From assembly GCA_022826195.1 (NCBI GenBank), contig JAJDVI010000062.1:16752-80751 (forward strand): a stretch of 64,000 nt of DNA, given 5' to 3'. Made by a program: the position numbers and the translations under genes. Positions 1 to 9,325 of this stretch are shown here, piece by piece. The number at the start of each line of letters is the position of its first letter. Within the stretch, counting starts at the first letter, position 1. The DNA is from Acidobacteriota bacterium. GTDB lineage: Bacteria; Acidobacteriota; Vicinamibacteria; Marinacidobacterales; Marinacidobacteraceae. The notes under the pieces are model-generated. The model was given only the letters and a program-made list of their open reading frames with translations. It was not told where the DNA came from and ran no database searches.

Positions 1-78
1 CGGCAGCTCCCGGAAGGGGTGCCGGGAGCGTTCCGGCTGCTCGGCAACCTGATCGCGGCGTCGCGGGCTCCGCGCTGA
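1..78 (+). CDS. C-terminal fragment of an upstream ORF (…RQLPEGVPGAFRLLGNLIAASRAPR*)
   Basis: Frame 1 is open from the window edge to TGA at 76-78; no family recognised. Confidence 0.35.
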   Translation, partial: RQLPEGVPGAFRLLGNLIAASRAPR

Positions 79-86
79 TAGCTGTC

Positions 87-126
87 GATTCTGTATGTAC
101 ACTCAGAATCACGCTAGACTGCGTGA
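87..126 (+). promoter_or_regulatory. Candidate autoregulatory operator/promoter of the RES-Xre operon
   Basis: Dyad GATTCTG-TA-TGTACA-CT-CAGAATC (87-110), followed by TCACGC-TAGACT-GCGTGA (109-126), whose spacer TAGACT resembles a -10 box. Confidence 0.6.
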
Positions 127-154
127 ATCCAAGTGGCATCTGGTGGAGGTTCCC

Positions 155-505
155 ATGCAGATTCAGGAGTTCGTCCAGGACGACCAGTTTTCTCCCGCAC
201 TCATCGCCCGCGCGCTCCGCACGACCCAGGCGGAGATTGCCGACACTCTGGGGCTGCCGCGAGACGCCCTGTCGCGCAAGACCCGCGTGCGGGCGGCCAA
301 GACCCAGACCCGCTTGCGCCAGATGGTGGAGATCGTCCATCGGGTGGCGGAGTACGGCGGGTCCCCGTTGGCTGCTTACGCTTGGTTTCGCTCGGAACGG
401 CTCCCGGGATTCGACGGCATGACTCCGCAGCGGCTAGTTCGAGAAGGGCACGCCGACTGGGTGCATGCTCACCTCGACCGCGTCATGGACGGCGGCTACG
501 CCTGA
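155..505 (+). CDS. Xre/MbcA/ParS-type antitoxin (DUF2384-like)
   Basis: MQIQEFVQDDQFSPALIARALRTTQAEIADTLGLPRDAL…; C-terminal antitoxin-like region; next to a RES toxin. Start moved from 95 to ATG 155 because GGAGGT precedes it and 95 lies in the dyad. Confidence 0.8.
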   Translation: MQIQEFVQDDQFSPALIARALRTTQAEIADTLGLPRDALSRKTRVRAAKTQTRLRQMVEIVHRVAEYGGSPLAAYAWFRSERLPGFDGMTPQRLVREGHADWVHAHLDRVMDGGYA

Positions 506-520
506 ATCTGAAACGCGGTC

Positions 521-1069
521 ATGCGGTTTCGAGGCTATGTGTACCGGGCCCACAAGCCGCGCTGGGGCTTCAGAGATCCGCTGTCCGGAGAGGGAGCGCG
601 TCGTCACGGCGGACGCTTCAACCGGCGGGGAACGCCGACCTTCTACACCGCTCTTTCTCTGTTCGGGGCCATTCGGGAAGCGAGCCAGCCGGTGTTTCCG
701 CTACAGCCGGTCTTGCTTTGTTCGTACCGCGTAGATGTTCAACGGGTATTCGATGCGACCGACGCATCGTCGCTGGAAACCGCTGGATCGTCTTTCGCTG
801 ATCTCGACTGCCCGGATTGGGAGCGGACCATGCTTGACGGTGGCGTTCCTGCTTCGCAAGCGCTCGCGGAGCGCCTGATCGCCCAAGGCTACGCTGGAAT
901 GCTCGTCCCGAGCTTCCGCGGCGCCGTACTGGGTCACCAGGACCTCGACGGCGAAGAGGAATCCGACGACCGGAACCTGGTCCTCTGGCAATGGGACGAC
1001 ATGCTCCCGAGCCGGGTGCGACTCGTAGACGACGAAGGACGCCTCGCGTCCGGACGGAGCGCCGACTGA
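521..1069 (+). CDS. RES-domain toxin
   Basis: YRAHKPRWGFRDPLSGEGARRHGGRFNRRGTPTFYTAL… typical RES N-terminus; downstream of antitoxin. Confidence 0.85.
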   Translation: MRFRGYVYRAHKPRWGFRDPLSGEGARRHGGRFNRRGTPTFYTALSLFGAIREASQPVFPLQPVLLCSYRVDVQRVFDATDASSLETAGSSFADLDCPDWERTMLDGGVPASQALAERLIAQGYAGMLVPSFRGAVLGHQDLDGEEESDDRNLVLWQWDDMLPSRVRLVDDEGRLASGRSAD

Positions 1070-2250
1070 CCGAGACTCCGCTCGTACGCCGTATCCGCCG
1101 GCCGGACTGGCCGGAGGAACGCGAAGTGGTCCTGGTGGGCACCGCCCACATCTCCCGGGACTCGCTCCGGCTGGTGCGGGAGACCATCGAGCGCGAGCGG
1201 CCCGACGGGGTGTGCATCGAGCTGGACGAGGCCCGTTACGAGGCGCTCATGGATCCGGCGGCCATCGAGCGGCTCGATCTCCGGCAGGTGGTCCGGGAGC
1301 GGAAGCTGCTGCCGCTGCTCGCCAGCGTGGCGCTCGGCGCCTGGCAGGCGCGGATGGGCCTCCGGCTCGGGGTGGAACCGGGCGCCGAACTCAAGGAGGC
1401 GGCGCGCACCGCCGAGGAGGTGGACGCGGAGGTCCATCTCGTGGACCGGCAGGTCCGGACCACGCTGCTCCGGGTGTGGCGGCGGGCGGGCTTCTGGCAG
1501 CGGGTGAAGCTGCTCGCCAGCGGGCTCGAGTCGGGGAGCGCCGACGAGCCCACGAAGGAGGACATCGAGGAGCTCCTTTCCGGGGACGTGGTCTCCCGGC
1601 TGGTCAACGAGCTGGGCGAGGCGTTCCCGACCCTGAAGGAGGTCGTCATCGACGAGCGGGACACCTGGATCGGGGAGGCGGTGAAGGCGGTCCCCGGCGG
1701 CCGGCTGGTGGTCGTGATCGGCGCCGGGCACCTCGACGGGGTGGAACGGACGCTCCTGGCGGAGGAAGCGGTGTCCACCGAGCCGCTGGCCGAGATCCCG
1801 CCTCCTGGCAGGACGGGCCGGATCATCGGGTTCGCCATTCCGGCGGTCATCCTGGGAACGCTCGCCTGGACCTGGGCGGTGCGCGGGGCCGAGGCCGCCT
1901 CCGAGGGGGCGCTCTTCTGGGTCGCCGTGAACTCGATCCCGGCGGCGATCGGCGCGGTCCTGGCGCTGGCGCATCCGCTCACCGTCCTGGCGGCGTTCCT
2001 GAGCGCGCCGTTCACCAGCCTGACGCCGGTGGTGGGGACGGGCTACGTCACTGCGTTCGTGCAGGCGTGGGTGCGGCCGCCGCGGGTGTTCGAGCTCCGG
2101 GAACTGAAGGCGGACGCGCTGGTGCCGCGGTGCTGGTTCCGGAACCGGGCGCTCAAGATCGCGCTGGCGCTGATCCTGCCGACGATCGGGAGCATCTTCG
2201 GGACGTTCGTGGGGGGGTCGCGGCTGATCAGCGGGGCGCTGGGGGGGTAG
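1066..2250 (+). CDS. TraB/PrgY-family membrane protein
   Basis: VVLVGTAHISRDSLRLVRETIERERPDGVCIELDEARYEAL… plus C-terminal TM segments; start uncertain (CTG 1066, GTG 1126 or ATG 991). Confidence 0.75.
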   Translation: MTETPLVRRIRRPDWPEEREVVLVGTAHISRDSLRLVRETIERERPDGVCIELDEARYEALMDPAAIERLDLRQVVRERKLLPLLASVALGAWQARMGLRLGVEPGAELKEAARTAEEVDAEVHLVDRQVRTTLLRVWRRAGFWQRVKLLASGLESGSADEPTKEDIEELLSGDVVSRLVNELGEAFPTLKEVVIDERDTWIGEAVKAVPGGRLVVVIGAGHLDGVERTLLAEEAVSTEPLAEIPPPGRTGRIIGFAIPAVILGTLAWTWAVRGAEAASEGALFWVAVNSIPAAIGAVLALAHPLTVLAAFLSAPFTSLTPVVGTGYVTAFVQAWVRPPRVFELRELKADALVPRCWFRNRALKIALALILPTIGSIFGTFVGGSRLISGALGG

Positions 2251-2372
2251 GCCGTCCGTCCGCGCGGCGTGGCGCGCCGCGCTGTGCGCGGTGGTGCCGG
2301 TCTGAAGGCCGCTACCGCGAGAACCGACCGGCGTTCCCAGCACTCCCTTCTTCCCGCACAATCCACCGTTCC

Positions 2373-3992
2373 GTGCCGCTCTCCACCACCGACCTGATCA
2401 CCTTCGTCCTGTTCCTGGGGGCGGTGATCTTCGTCTCGCTGCGGGCTTCGCGCGGGCGCCGGACGGCGGAGGGGTACTTCCTCGCCGGCCGGAACCTCGG
2501 CGGGTGGGCGATCGGGATGTCGCTCGTGGCGACCAACATCTCCACCGAGCACTTCGTGGGGATGTCCGGGTCGGCGGCGACCGACATCGGCCTCGCGATC
2601 GCCAGCTACGAGTGGACCGCCGCGGTGGCGCTGATCATCATCGGCTGGTTCCTGCTGCCCCGCTACCTGAAGAGCGGCGTTTTCACGATGCCGGAGTTCC
2701 TCGAGCGGCGCTACGACCGGGGCGCCCGGACCATCCTCGCCGCGCTCCTGACCGCCGCGACGGTCTTCGTGGCGATGGCGACGGTGCTCTACGCCGGCGC
2801 GGTGGCGCTCAACGCCATCTTTCTGCTGCCCGAGCTGCTCGGGGGCTGGTTCGGCCTCTCGCCCGGCGCCGCGGAGCTCGCCGCCACCCTGCTCGGGGTC
2901 TGGGGCATCGGCCTGCTGGCGAGCGTCTACACCATCTACGGCGGCCTGCGGGCGGTGGTCTGGTCCGACTTCATCCAGGGGATCGCGATCCTCGCCGGCG
3001 GGGGGATGGTGCTCTGGCTCGGCTTCTCGGCGCTCGGCGGGGACGACGGCGTGCTCGCCGGGGCGGCGCGGTTCCTCGCGGAGAACGAGGACCGGCTGCA
3101 CACGGTCCTCCCGGCCGATCACCCCGAAGTTCCCTGGACCGCCGTCTTCGTGGGCGGCCTCTGGATCGCGCAGTTCTTCTACTGGGGGGTGAACCAGTTC
3201 ATCATCCAGCGGACCCTGGCGGCGAAGAGCCTCGCCGAAGGGCAGCGGGGCACCATCTTCGGCGCCTGGCTCAAGATCCTGGTGCCGTTCCTGATCTGCT
3301 TCCCGGGGATCCTGGCGGTCCAGCTCTACGGGGACCAGATCGCCCACCCCGACCAGGCCTACGCGGTGCTGGTCCGGGAACTCCTGCCGCCGGCGCTCCG
3401 CGGCGTGCTGCTCGCCGCGCTCGCCGGGGCGATCATGAGTTCCTTCAACTCGATGCTGAACTCGGCCTCCACGATGTACGCGCTCGACGTGCACGGCCGC
3501 CTCTTCGGCGGGCCGAAGCCGGGCGGGGCGGACGGCGAATCGTCGGTGCGGATCGCCCGGATCGCTTCGACGGTGTTCGTGGTGGCCGCCTGCCTCTGGG
3601 CGCCCCTGATCGGCGGGTTCCCCGGGGTGTTCCGCTACATCCAGACGGTCTGGGGCTTCGTCACGCCGGGGATCGTCGCGGTGTTCTTCGCCGGGGTGGT
3701 CTCGAAGCGGGTTCCCGCGTTTGCCGCCCGCGCCGGCCTGCTGGCCGGCATCCCGATCTACGCGGTTCTGCGCCTTGGCTGGCCCGAGACCGCCTTCCTC
3801 CACCACATGGGGATCAGCTTCCTCATCGTGGTCGCCGGACTCGCGCTCGCGGCCTGGCGCCGGCCCCGAACGGACGTCCCGCCGCCGCCCGCCCCGGTCA
3901 CCGGCGTGGACCTCACGCCGCTGCCCGGGGTGTACTGGAAGGGCGGGCTCGCGCTGGCGACGATCGCCGCGATCTACCTGATCTTTCCCTGA
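2373..3992 (+). CDS. Sodium:solute symporter family (SSS/SLC5) transporter
   Basis: GTG start; GRRTAEGYFLAGRNLGGWAIGMSLVATNISTEHFVGMSG; many TM segments. Confidence 0.88.
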   Translation: MPLSTTDLITFVLFLGAVIFVSLRASRGRRTAEGYFLAGRNLGGWAIGMSLVATNISTEHFVGMSGSAATDIGLAIASYEWTAAVALIIIGWFLLPRYLKSGVFTMPEFLERRYDRGARTILAALLTAATVFVAMATVLYAGAVALNAIFLLPELLGGWFGLSPGAAELAATLLGVWGIGLLASVYTIYGGLRAVVWSDFIQGIAILAGGGMVLWLGFSALGGDDGVLAGAARFLAENEDRLHTVLPADHPEVPWTAVFVGGLWIAQFFYWGVNQFIIQRTLAAKSLAEGQRGTIFGAWLKILVPFLICFPGILAVQLYGDQIAHPDQAYAVLVRELLPPALRGVLLAALAGAIMSSFNSMLNSASTMYALDVHGRLFGGPKPGGADGESSVRIARIASTVFVVAACLWAPLIGGFPGVFRYIQTVWGFVTPGIVAVFFAGVVSKRVPAFAARAGLLAGIPIYAVLRLGWPETAFLHHMGISFLIVVAGLALAAWRRPRTDVPPPPAPVTGVDLTPLPGVYWKGGLALATIAAIYLIFP

Positions 3993-4009
3993 GGAACGGA
4001 TTCCGGAAC

Positions 4010-4025
4010 CGAGACGGCAGTCTCG
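4010..4025. terminator. Possible hairpin between convergent genes
   Basis: CGAGAC-GGCA-GTCTCG; no U tract. Confidence 0.3.
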
Positions 4026-7000
4026 TCAGGGGGAATCGGCCTCCCACGTCTCGCCCGTGCCGGTTGGATCGCCGGATTCCCGGATGACGCTGCCACCGAG
4101 GGAGCGGTCGGGCTTCAGGATCCAGCCGTCGCCGCGGCTCCCCTGCATCCGGACGCTCAGCGGGGCGTCGAGGCGCAGGTGGCGGACCGGGCCTCGCTCC
4201 CAGGCAGCCGGTTGGGCGCGCAGCCAGTCCCAGTCCAGGATCCCGTCGCCGCGCTCGGGATTCACGGTGAAGTAGCCGATCCCGTGCGAGACCAGGTTGT
4301 CGAAGAAGTGCGTCCCCTGTGAAGGCGTCACGATCAGATCCCGGAACCCGGCCTCCACGATGACCCGGGCGCCGCCCACCTGCTCCCAGGTCACCGGAAT
4401 CCCGAGGAAGCGGTCCCGGGAGCCCCAACGCCCCACCCCGATGAGCACGTAGGGACGGCCCTCCCGCTGGAGGAGGCTGTTGCAGCGAGCGACGTCGCGG
4501 GCGACTTCCCCGCTCTTCAGACGGTCGTAGGTATCCCGGTGGACCACCACCAGATCGTGGAGGTCCCCGATCTGCCCGTGACCGAGCACCTGGGAACTCC
4601 GGCAGAGCACGCTCTCGCCGCCCGCGACCGCCGCCTCCTCCGTCGGGGGCGGTTCCCGGGTCTGCTGGAGGCGGCGCAACTGGACGAACCCGAACTCGCG
4701 CGGGCTGCCGCGGGGCACCGACAGATTGGCGGCGAACTCCAGCTCCACCGGAGCGCGGCAGGCCTCCTCGCCGAGGTCGAGCAGTTCCGTGAGGATGTCC
4801 GCGAGCGGAAAGACATCGGGCATCTTGAGGAGCGGAGCGAGGGTGAGCAGCCGGCTCCCCGGCCGCGAGATGCCGTCGGAAAGCGTGCCCGAGGCCTTCG
4901 ACCAGGTTGAGGCAAGTAGCCCGAGCACCCCGTCCCCCTCGGCGTCGGCAAGCGAGCTGGTCAGGAGCGGCGGCAGGCCGCCGCCGTCCGACGCGCCGGC
5001 TTCGAGATCCACGGCGAGGAACTCGCTCTGCGAGTTGCGCCACGCGTCCCGGCCGCTCTGGTGACCGAGCCGGTGCTGGGGATGGTGGGGAGAAAACCGC
5101 ACCGCCGGTCCGCCGCTCGTGATCGCCTCGCCGAGCCCGAGCCCGACGGTCGCGATTCCGTCTCCGGCCTGAAGCGGCGCGGTGGGATAGAAGTTCTGCG
5201 ACTGGGCCGTACCGGCGATGTCGGGATAGAAGCGGCGCCCGTGCGGAAGCCCCACCACCCGCTGGAGGATCACCGCCATCTTCTCTTCTTCCTGCCGGTA
5301 GGGAGTGCTGTCGAGGAAGCTGCGGACCCTCGGGAGGAACAGCGAGGCGTAGACCTGCTTGATCGCCCGAGCCAGAGCGTCGAGACGTTCGCGCGCGGTC
5401 TTCTCCTGGTTCGCGACCAGCACGGTCTCGTAGACGCCGGAAAAGGGTTGGTAGGGCGAATCCTCGAGCAGGCTCGAGGAACGGACCGCCAGCGGATACC
5501 GCACGTTCTCCTGAAACCGCCGCAGGTCCCACCACGCCTCCTCGGGAAACCGTGACTGGTCGAACCGCCTGCGGAGCTCCGCCTCGCTCGAGACCTCGAG
5601 GGCGAACGGCAGGAGGTCGTTCTCCTCCATGAACTGGTCGAAGATGCCGGTGGCCAGCACGACCGCCTGCGGCACCGCGATGACGGTATTCGGGTAGCGC
5701 TCCTGGATTCCCGAGCGGGCGAGCACCGAGTTGGTGAACGCCAGCCCGCGCGCCTTGCCGCCCACCGACCCGCTGCCGATGCGGAGGAAGCTCGCGTCGG
5801 GGTCGAACCCCTCCCGGGGGAAGTCCGCCACCACCGAGCGGCTCCGCTCCTGGCGGCGCTTCGCGAGGCGCTTGGCGACGTCGCGGCCGATGTGGTCCCC
5901 GGGTCCGTAGTCGGAGATCCGGACGTCGCGCAGCCGGCGCGCCAGTTCCAGCTCCCCGCGCGCCATCAGCCAGTGGGAGATCTCGTTCTTCCGCGCGGAC
6001 TCGAGGATCGCCTCGTGCGGGACGTCGGGGAGCATGCGCTCGAAGGAATCGAGATCCTCGGCGCGCGCTACTTCCGTCCCGTCCGGCATCCGGAAGATGA
6101 AGTCGCCGAAGTGGAACCGGTCCCGCATCAGGTGCCGGATCTGACGCAGCAGGTCCCGGGAGCCCTTCAGGAGGAAGTCGGCCCCCACGCTGCGGGCGAG
6201 GGCTTCGTTCTCCGGACGGCGGGAGTGGAGGATGGCCGGGATGTCCGGCCGGACCTGGCGCATCGCGGCGACGAAGCGCTCGCCGGCCTGCGAATCGGGC
6301 CGGCCGCCCCGGGGGAACTCGACGTCCGAGATCACCCCGAGGATCTGGTCGCGGTAGGCGGTGAAGTAGTCCCAGGCCTCCTCGTAGCGGTCGCAGAGCA
6401 GGATCTTGGGCCGCCGCCGGATGCGGTCGAACTTCTCGGTGAGGCTCAGCCCTTCCGGGATGAGTTTCCGGGTCTGTTCGAAGACCGCCTGGTAAGCCAC
6501 CGGCAGGAAGGACGAGTAGTAGCGGATGCTGTCCTCGATGAGCAGGATGGCGGGAACGCCCAGCCGGCCGGTGTCCTGCGGCGCGTTCCGCCGGTCCTCG
6601 ATCTGCTTCACGATCGCGAGGAAGATGCCGACGTCCCCCTGCCACACGAAGGGCTTTTCGAGGTCCTGGCCGTGGTGTCGCGTCAGGTACTCGCGCACGG
6701 TGCGGGTGTCGTAACCGAAGAGCGTGACCGAAGTCTCGCAGCCCGCGTGGCGGAGGCGGTGCGCGAACGTCCCGATGTCCATGTCTCCGAGGTCCGGCGA
6801 GGCGATCACGAGCTGGAAGCGGTCGGGCATCCGGGCGATGCGTTCGAGCGCCTCGTCGCCCGACTCCACCTGGATCACCCCGGGAAGGGTCCTGAGGTTC
6901 AGGTCGAGGAACCCTGACAGGACCCGGTCGTCGAGCTGCCCGTCCTCCGCCAGGATGAACGAGTCGTAGTGGCTCAGCACGAACAGGACGTCGTGGATCT

Positions 7001-7052
7001 GGAAGCCGACGAGGTCCGCGAAGGCCGGCGAAAGGGCGCCGTGGAGCGGCAT
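4026..7052 (-). CDS. PEP/pyruvate-binding (PPDK N-terminal ATP-grasp) protein with N-terminal receiver-like domains
   Basis: Receiver-like segments (VLFVLSHYDSFILAEDG; PAILLIEDSIRYYSSFLP; PKILLCDRYEEAWDYF), then GSVGGKARGLAF…YPLAVRSSSLLEDSPYQPFSGVYET typical of PPDK_N. Confidence 0.8.
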   Translation of the reverse strand: MPLHGALSPAFADLVGFQIHDVLFVLSHYDSFILAEDGQLDDRVLSGFLDLNLRTLPGVIQVESGDEALERIARMPDRFQLVIASPDLGDMDIGTFAHRLRHAGCETSVTLFGYDTRTVREYLTRHHGQDLEKPFVWQGDVGIFLAIVKQIEDRRNAPQDTGRLGVPAILLIEDSIRYYSSFLPVAYQAVFEQTRKLIPEGLSLTEKFDRIRRRPKILLCDRYEEAWDYFTAYRDQILGVISDVEFPRGGRPDSQAGERFVAAMRQVRPDIPAILHSRRPENEALARSVGADFLLKGSRDLLRQIRHLMRDRFHFGDFIFRMPDGTEVARAEDLDSFERMLPDVPHEAILESARKNEISHWLMARGELELARRLRDVRISDYGPGDHIGRDVAKRLAKRRQERSRSVVADFPREGFDPDASFLRIGSGSVGGKARGLAFTNSVLARSGIQERYPNTVIAVPQAVVLATGIFDQFMEENDLLPFALEVSSEAELRRRFDQSRFPEEAWWDLRRFQENVRYPLAVRSSSLLEDSPYQPFSGVYETVLVANQEKTARERLDALARAIKQVYASLFLPRVRSFLDSTPYRQEEEKMAVILQRVVGLPHGRRFYPDIAGTAQSQNFYPTAPLQAGDGIATVGLGLGEAITSGGPAVRFSPHHPQHRLGHQSGRDAWRNSQSEFLAVDLEAGASDGGGLPPLLTSSLADAEGDGVLGLLASTWSKASGTLSDGISRPGSRLLTLAPLLKMPDVFPLADILTELLDLGEEACRAPVELEFAANLSVPRGSPREFGFVQLRRLQQTREPPPTEEAAVAGGESVLCRSSQVLGHGQIGDLHDLVVVHRDTYDRLKSGEVARDVARCNSLLQREGRPYVLIGVGRWGSRDRFLGIPVTWEQVGGARVIVEAGFRDLIVTPSQGTHFFDNLVSHGIGYFTVNPERGDGILDWDWLRAQPAAWERGPVRHLRLDAPLSVRMQGSRGDGWILKPDRSLGGSVIRESGDPTGTGETWEADSP

Positions 7053-7176
7053 GGATTCCTAGTTTGTCACCGCGGGAACGGTCCCTACGCGATTCCCGTG
7101 CACGTGATTTGTGAATAGCACGACCAATCCCGGCGCTTCAGCCCTACAATCCGCGCCCAAATTCGCCGGAGGCGCC

Positions 7177-8535
7177 ATGAGCTATATCGAGTCTGTCCTG
7201 AACCAGGTCGCGGCGCGGAACCCGAACGAGCCCGAATTCAACCAGGCTGTCCGGGAGGTCATCGATTCGGTGGCCGTCGTCATCGACCGCCACCCCGAGT
7301 ACCGCGCGGCGCGGGTCCTCGACCGCATGGTGGAGCCCGAGCGCCTGGTCCAGTTCCGGGTCCCCTGGATCGACGACGCGGGCGAGGTCCAGGTGAACCG
7401 GGGCTTCCGGATCGAGATGAACAGCGCCATCGGGCCCTACAAGGGCGGACTCCGCTTCCATCCCTCGGTGAACGCCTCCATCCTCAAGTTCCTCGCCTTC
7501 GAGCAGGTGTTCAAGAACTCCCTGACCACGCTGCCGCTCGGCGGCGGCAAGGGCGGCTCGGACTTCGACCCCAAGGGAAAGAGCGACGCCGAGGTGATGC
7601 GCTTCTGCCAGTCGTTCATGACCGAACTGCAGCGCCACATCGGGCCCTACACCGATGTCCCGGCCGGGGACATCGGGGTCGGCGGCCGGGAGATCGGCTT
7701 CCTCTTCGGGCAGTACAAACGACTCGCCAACGAGTTCACCGGGACGCTGACCGGAAAGAGTCCCGGATGGGGCGGCTCGCTGATCCGGCCCGAGGCCACC
7801 GGCTACGGGGCGGTCTATTTCGCCCAGGAGATGCTCAACACGCGCAGCGACGGACTCAAGGGGAAGACCTGCCTCGTCTCGGGGAGCGGCAACGTGGCCC
7901 AGTTCACCGTGGAGAAGCTGAACGACCTCGAGGCGAAGGCCGTGACGCTCTCCGATTCGTCGGGCTTCATCCACGACCCCGCCGGCATCGACGCCGAGAA
8001 GCTGGCCTTCGTCATGGAGTTGAAGAACGTCCGCCGCGGCCGGATCCGGGAGTACGCCGAGAAGTTCCCCGGAGTCGAGTACTTCGAATCCGATCCGGGC
8101 GCCGACCACAACCCGCTCTGGGCGATCCCTGCCGAGTGCGCCTTCCCGAGCGCCACCGAGAACGAGATCAGCGCGAAGGACGCCGCGACCCTGCTGGCGA
8201 ACGGCTGCTTCGTGGTCTCCGAGGGCGCCAACATGCCGTCGGTGCCGGACGCGGTGGACCAGTTCGTCGCTGCGGGGATCCTCTACGGGCCGGGGAAGGC
8301 CGCGAACGCCGGCGGGGTCGCGGTGTCGGGCCTGGAGATGGCCCAGAACATCGGCATGATCCAGTGGAAGCGGGAGGTGGTGGACCACCGGCTGGCCGAC
8401 ATCATGTTCGAGATCCACGACGCCTGCATCAAGGCGTCGGAGCGTTTCGACGCCGTCGGCAACTACGTGGTGGGCGCCAACATCGCGGGGTTCTTCAAGG
8501 TCGCCGACGCCATGATGGACCAGGGCGTCGTCTGA
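7177..8535 (+). CDS. gdhA: NADP-type glutamate dehydrogenase
   Basis: IGPYKGGLRFHPSVNASILKFLAFEQVFKNSLTTLPLGGGKGGSDFDPKGKSDAEVMRFCQSFM; RBS CGGAGG before ATG 7177; -10-like TACAAT at 7145. Confidence 0.95.
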   Translation: MSYIESVLNQVAARNPNEPEFNQAVREVIDSVAVVIDRHPEYRAARVLDRMVEPERLVQFRVPWIDDAGEVQVNRGFRIEMNSAIGPYKGGLRFHPSVNASILKFLAFEQVFKNSLTTLPLGGGKGGSDFDPKGKSDAEVMRFCQSFMTELQRHIGPYTDVPAGDIGVGGREIGFLFGQYKRLANEFTGTLTGKSPGWGGSLIRPEATGYGAVYFAQEMLNTRSDGLKGKTCLVSGSGNVAQFTVEKLNDLEAKAVTLSDSSGFIHDPAGIDAEKLAFVMELKNVRRGRIREYAEKFPGVEYFESDPGADHNPLWAIPAECAFPSATENEISAKDAATLLANGCFVVSEGANMPSVPDAVDQFVAAGILYGPGKAANAGGVAVSGLEMAQNIGMIQWKREVVDHRLADIMFEIHDACIKASERFDAVGNYVVGANIAGFFKVADAMMDQGVV

Positions 8536-8565
8536 GGGGCGGCTGTCGGACAGCCGGGCCGCGCT

Positions 8566-9276
8566 TCAGGCCGGCGGGGGAGGAGGTTCCCCTTCCAACC
8601 GCTCCTTCTGCCACTCGGGGACCACGACCCCGAGCGAGATGATCATCTGGAGGGCCTGCTGCCGGCTCATCGAGAGTTCGATGACGTCTTCCTTGGGGAG
8701 GGTGATGACGAAGCCCGACGTCGGGTTCGGGGTGGTGGGCACGAAGACCGCCATGACCTCCCGCTGGCCCGGCCCGGATTCGCCGGGTATGGACGCCGGG
8801 TCCGCTCCGTTGCGCTCCGCGATGCGCTTCCGCACCCGGTGCTGCACCTCGCCGAGTTCGCCCGCCATCTGGAACGCGATGCTGTAGACGCCCCGGCGGG
8901 GGTACTCGATCAGGACCACCTTCCCGAAGGCGTCGCCGGAGGTGAAGAGCGCTTCCAGCAACTGGCGCACTCCCGAGTAGACCCAGCGCGCCACCGGAAT
9001 CCGGCTGAGCGGGCGCTCGACCATGGCGCGGAGCACCACCCGGGCGACGCCGAACTTGGTGACTCCCCAGCCGGTCAGGAACAGCACCACGATCACCACG
9101 CCGAGCGCGGTGAGCCGCGGCTCCCAGGGCAGGGAGGGGAAGAACCAGGACTGGATGATCGAATAGATCAGCCGTCCCACCAGGAACACCGCCGCGAGCG
9201 GAATCCAGACCAGGAAACCGCGCAGCAGATAGCGGCGGAGGTTCTCCCAGGCGGTCAGCTTCCGGGCGGGGGGCAT
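8566..9276 (-). CDS. DUF502 family membrane protein
   Basis: LLRGFLVWIPLAAVFLVG…; IEYPRRGVYSIAFQMAG; VFVPTTPNPTSGFVITLPKEDVIEL. Confidence 0.85.
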   Translation of the reverse strand: MPPARKLTAWENLRRYLLRGFLVWIPLAAVFLVGRLIYSIIQSWFFPSLPWEPRLTALGVVIVVLFLTGWGVTKFGVARVVLRAMVERPLSRIPVARWVYSGVRQLLEALFTSGDAFGKVVLIEYPRRGVYSIAFQMAGELGEVQHRVRKRIAERNGADPASIPGESGPGQREVMAVFVPTTPNPTSGFVITLPKEDVIELSMSRQQALQMIISLGVVVPEWQKERLEGEPPPPPA

Positions 9277-9325
9277 TTCGTGGTGAGTCTATGGCTGCCG
9301 GAGCCGTTTACCATCCCCGGCCACC

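Noticed and set aside
95-154. Upstream start for the Xre-type antitoxin
   Set aside because: Lies within the dyad operator; ATG 155 has a good SD.
2255-2310. Possible further copy of the double-hairpin repeat (GCGCGGCGTGGCGCGCCGCGC … TGCCGGTCTGAAGGC)
   Set aside because: Only partial, poorly paired similarity; may be a decayed inverted copy but not secure.
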